NCBI GenBank assembly: GCA_934424575.1
Contig: CAKRXU010000069.1
Span: 1 to 5,652 of the forward strand
Length of the DNA: 5,652 bases
Direction of reading: 5' to 3'
DNA from: an uncultured Blautia sp.
Lineage (GTDB): Bacteria; Bacillota; Clostridia; Lachnospirales; Lachnospiraceae
Positions within the stretch are counted from its first letter, which is position 1; every line of letters begins with the position of its first letter. Position numbers and translations under genes: made by a program. Below the pieces are notes generated by a model. The model searched no databases. It was given only the letters and a program-made list of their open reading frames with translations, and was not told the DNA's origin. This document shows positions 4,932 through 5,652 of this stretch, one piece after another.

Positions 4932-5652
4932 CTACGCACATTTTTTATATATCTTTTTTCCTTCTTTCAGGATATTAACAGCCGCATTCACATCCCGGTC
5001 CATCCGATTTCCACATTCACATATGTAGGTCCGTTCTGACAAAGCCAGTTCTTTCTTCTTATTCCCACATACACTACATATCTTACTGGACGCAAAATAG
5101 CGGTCTACTTTTATAAGATATTTCCCACGTTCTTCCAGCTTATATCCAAGCATCGAAAGAAACTTCCCATATCCATTATCCTGGATTCCTTTTCCAAAGT
5201 GCAGACCTCCGGCTATCCCTTTCAGGTTCAGATCTTCCACACATACCGCATCATACTTCTCCGCAAGGTCATGACTGAGCTTATGATGGAAATCTTTCCT
5301 CTGGTTCTTTATCTTTTCATGGCATAATGCAACCCTCTTCTTCTGTTTCTGGTAGTTCCTGCTGCCTTTTTCGCATCTGGAAAGTTTTCTCTGTTCCCGG
5401 GCAAGCTTTTTCTCAGCACTTCGGTAGAACCTCGGATATCCGGCTCTTTCACCGGTAGAAAACACGCACAGCCCATTCATGGCAAAATCAATCCCCAGGA
5501 ATTTTTCTGCCTGTCTTTTCTCCGCTGTTTGGTTTTCACAGTCGAACAACAGACTTGCAAAATATTTTCCGGATGCTTCCCTGCTTACAGTCACTGATTT
5601 CAGTTTCCATCCCTCCGGTATCGAACGATGAAGTTTTATTTTTATGGGTGTC
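4932..5652 (-). CDS. tnpB: TnpB RNA-guided nuclease of an IS200/IS605-type element, N-terminus beyond the window
   Basis: The frame stays open to the window edge; 239 C-terminal residues are visible of a family usually 360-430 long. The apparent GTG start at 5594 is inside the protein, since the upstream codons continue a normal TnpB sequence (KIKLHRSIPEGWKLKSV). TnpB is an omega-RNA-guided DNA nuclease, the ancestor of Cas12, that helps the element persist. All three RuvC acidic positions are present: Asp in GIDFAMN (codon 5487-5489), Glu in VCVEDLNLKG (codon 5235-5237) and Asp in the MDRDVNAAVNI motif (about 4980-5005). A zinc ribbon separates the last two; its first half is CSVC and its second is CEC, a CxC in place of the more usual CxxC. 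A basic helical stretch (AEKKLAREQRKLSRCEKG) matches the RNA-contacting region. No frameshift or stop is seen in the visible part, so it is probably functional. Confidence 0.88.
   Translation of the reverse strand, partial: TPIKIKLHRSIPEGWKLKSVTVSREASGKYFASLLFDCENQTAEKRQAEKFLGIDFAMNGLCVFSTGERAGYPRFYRSAEKKLAREQRKLSRCEKGSRNYQKQKKRVALCHEKIKNQRKDFHHKLSHDLAEKYDAVCVEDLNLKGIAGGLHFGKGIQDNGYGKFLSMLGYKLEERGKYLIKVDRYFASSKICSVCGNKKKELALSERTYICECGNRMDRDVNAAVNILKEGKKIYKKCA

Larger units (their letters stand above)
4788..4960 (-). ncRNA. Probable omega-RNA (reRNA) of TnpB
   Basis: In this superfamily the guide RNA of TnpB covers the 3' end of tnpB and the right end of the element, and takes its guide from the flanking DNA. 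The 144 nt between the tnpB stop and the right end are non-coding and rich in structure. There is a CCGCG/CGCGG stem (4880-4894), a TTGCCC/GGGCAA stem with a 4-nt loop (4846-4861) and the terminal hairpin (4798-4833). The 5' edge is a guess. The guide would start at about 4787 and read away on the minus strand (TAGATTATCAATTC...). The identification follows from family knowledge and position, not from an expression signal. Confidence 0.6.
4788..5652 (-). mobile_element. IS200/IS605-superfamily (IS1341-type) element, right-end part
   Basis: The unit consists of tnpB reading toward a right end with an imperfect subterminal hairpin instead of terminal inverted repeats, the design used by single-strand Y1-transposase elements. 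The minus strand ends in GGGAGCATGTCAC just past the hairpin, so the boundary is placed near 4788 but could shift by a few bases. The left end and any tnpA are outside the window. If tnpA is absent the element would be of the IS1341 type and move only with help in trans. Confidence 0.75.

Noticed and set aside
4755..5039. 94-codon plus-strand open frame across the IS right end
   Set aside because: It crosses the end hairpin and the 3' end of tnpB in antisense, and its translation looks random.

Overview
The window looks like chromosome from a gut-type, low-to-moderate GC Firmicute, most likely of the Lachnospiraceae. The evidence is strong AGGAGG-like ribosome sites, consensus TTGACA/TATAAT promoters, intrinsic terminators, a PTS sugar operon with a fused EIIA domain, a Clostridia-style manganese riboswitch and an IS200/IS605-type TnpB. 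This is inferred from protein and signal style; no search was run, so the genus is not claimed.

Layout. (1) 1-2288, plus strand: the end of a trehalose PTS permease (last part of EIIC plus the fused EIIA domain), followed after 14 nt by trehalose-6-phosphate hydrolase. Together they import trehalose as its 6-phosphate and split it to glucose and glucose-6-phosphate. (2) 2289-2386: a convergent junction with a 17-bp terminator hairpin whose U-tract serves the minus strand. (3) 2387-3233, minus strand: the manganese exporter gene mntP, preceded by a ~227-nt leader holding a consensus promoter, a yybP-ykoY (Mn2+) riboswitch aptamer and a very long intrinsic terminator. (4) 3261-4130, plus strand: a divergent promoter, a short inverted repeat in the leader and a ZIP-family metal permease. 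An Mn2+ exporter and a likely divalent-metal importer thus share one regulatory region, each with its own promoter. (5) 4179-4594, minus strand: a 97-aa membrane protein of unknown function with its own promoter and terminator. (6) 4614-4787: no convincing gene, but a 56-codon open stretch on the minus strand could be the tail of a gene cut by the neighbouring element. (7) About 4788-5652, minus strand: the right end of an IS200/IS605/IS1341-type element, with end hairpin, probable omega-RNA (reRNA) region and a tnpB gene running off the window.

Most notable reading: the 8-nt sequence TACGTGAG (minus strand) occurs both at the 5' edge of the Mn2+ aptamer and in the 3' arm of the downstream terminator. 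Both copies can pair with the same CTCATGTA segment. This gives a simple mutually exclusive switch in which metal-bound aptamer would block termination and turn mntP on. I do not see a wholly new system; the other item worth a second look is the TnpB/omega-RNA unit, whose guide can be predicted from the flank.
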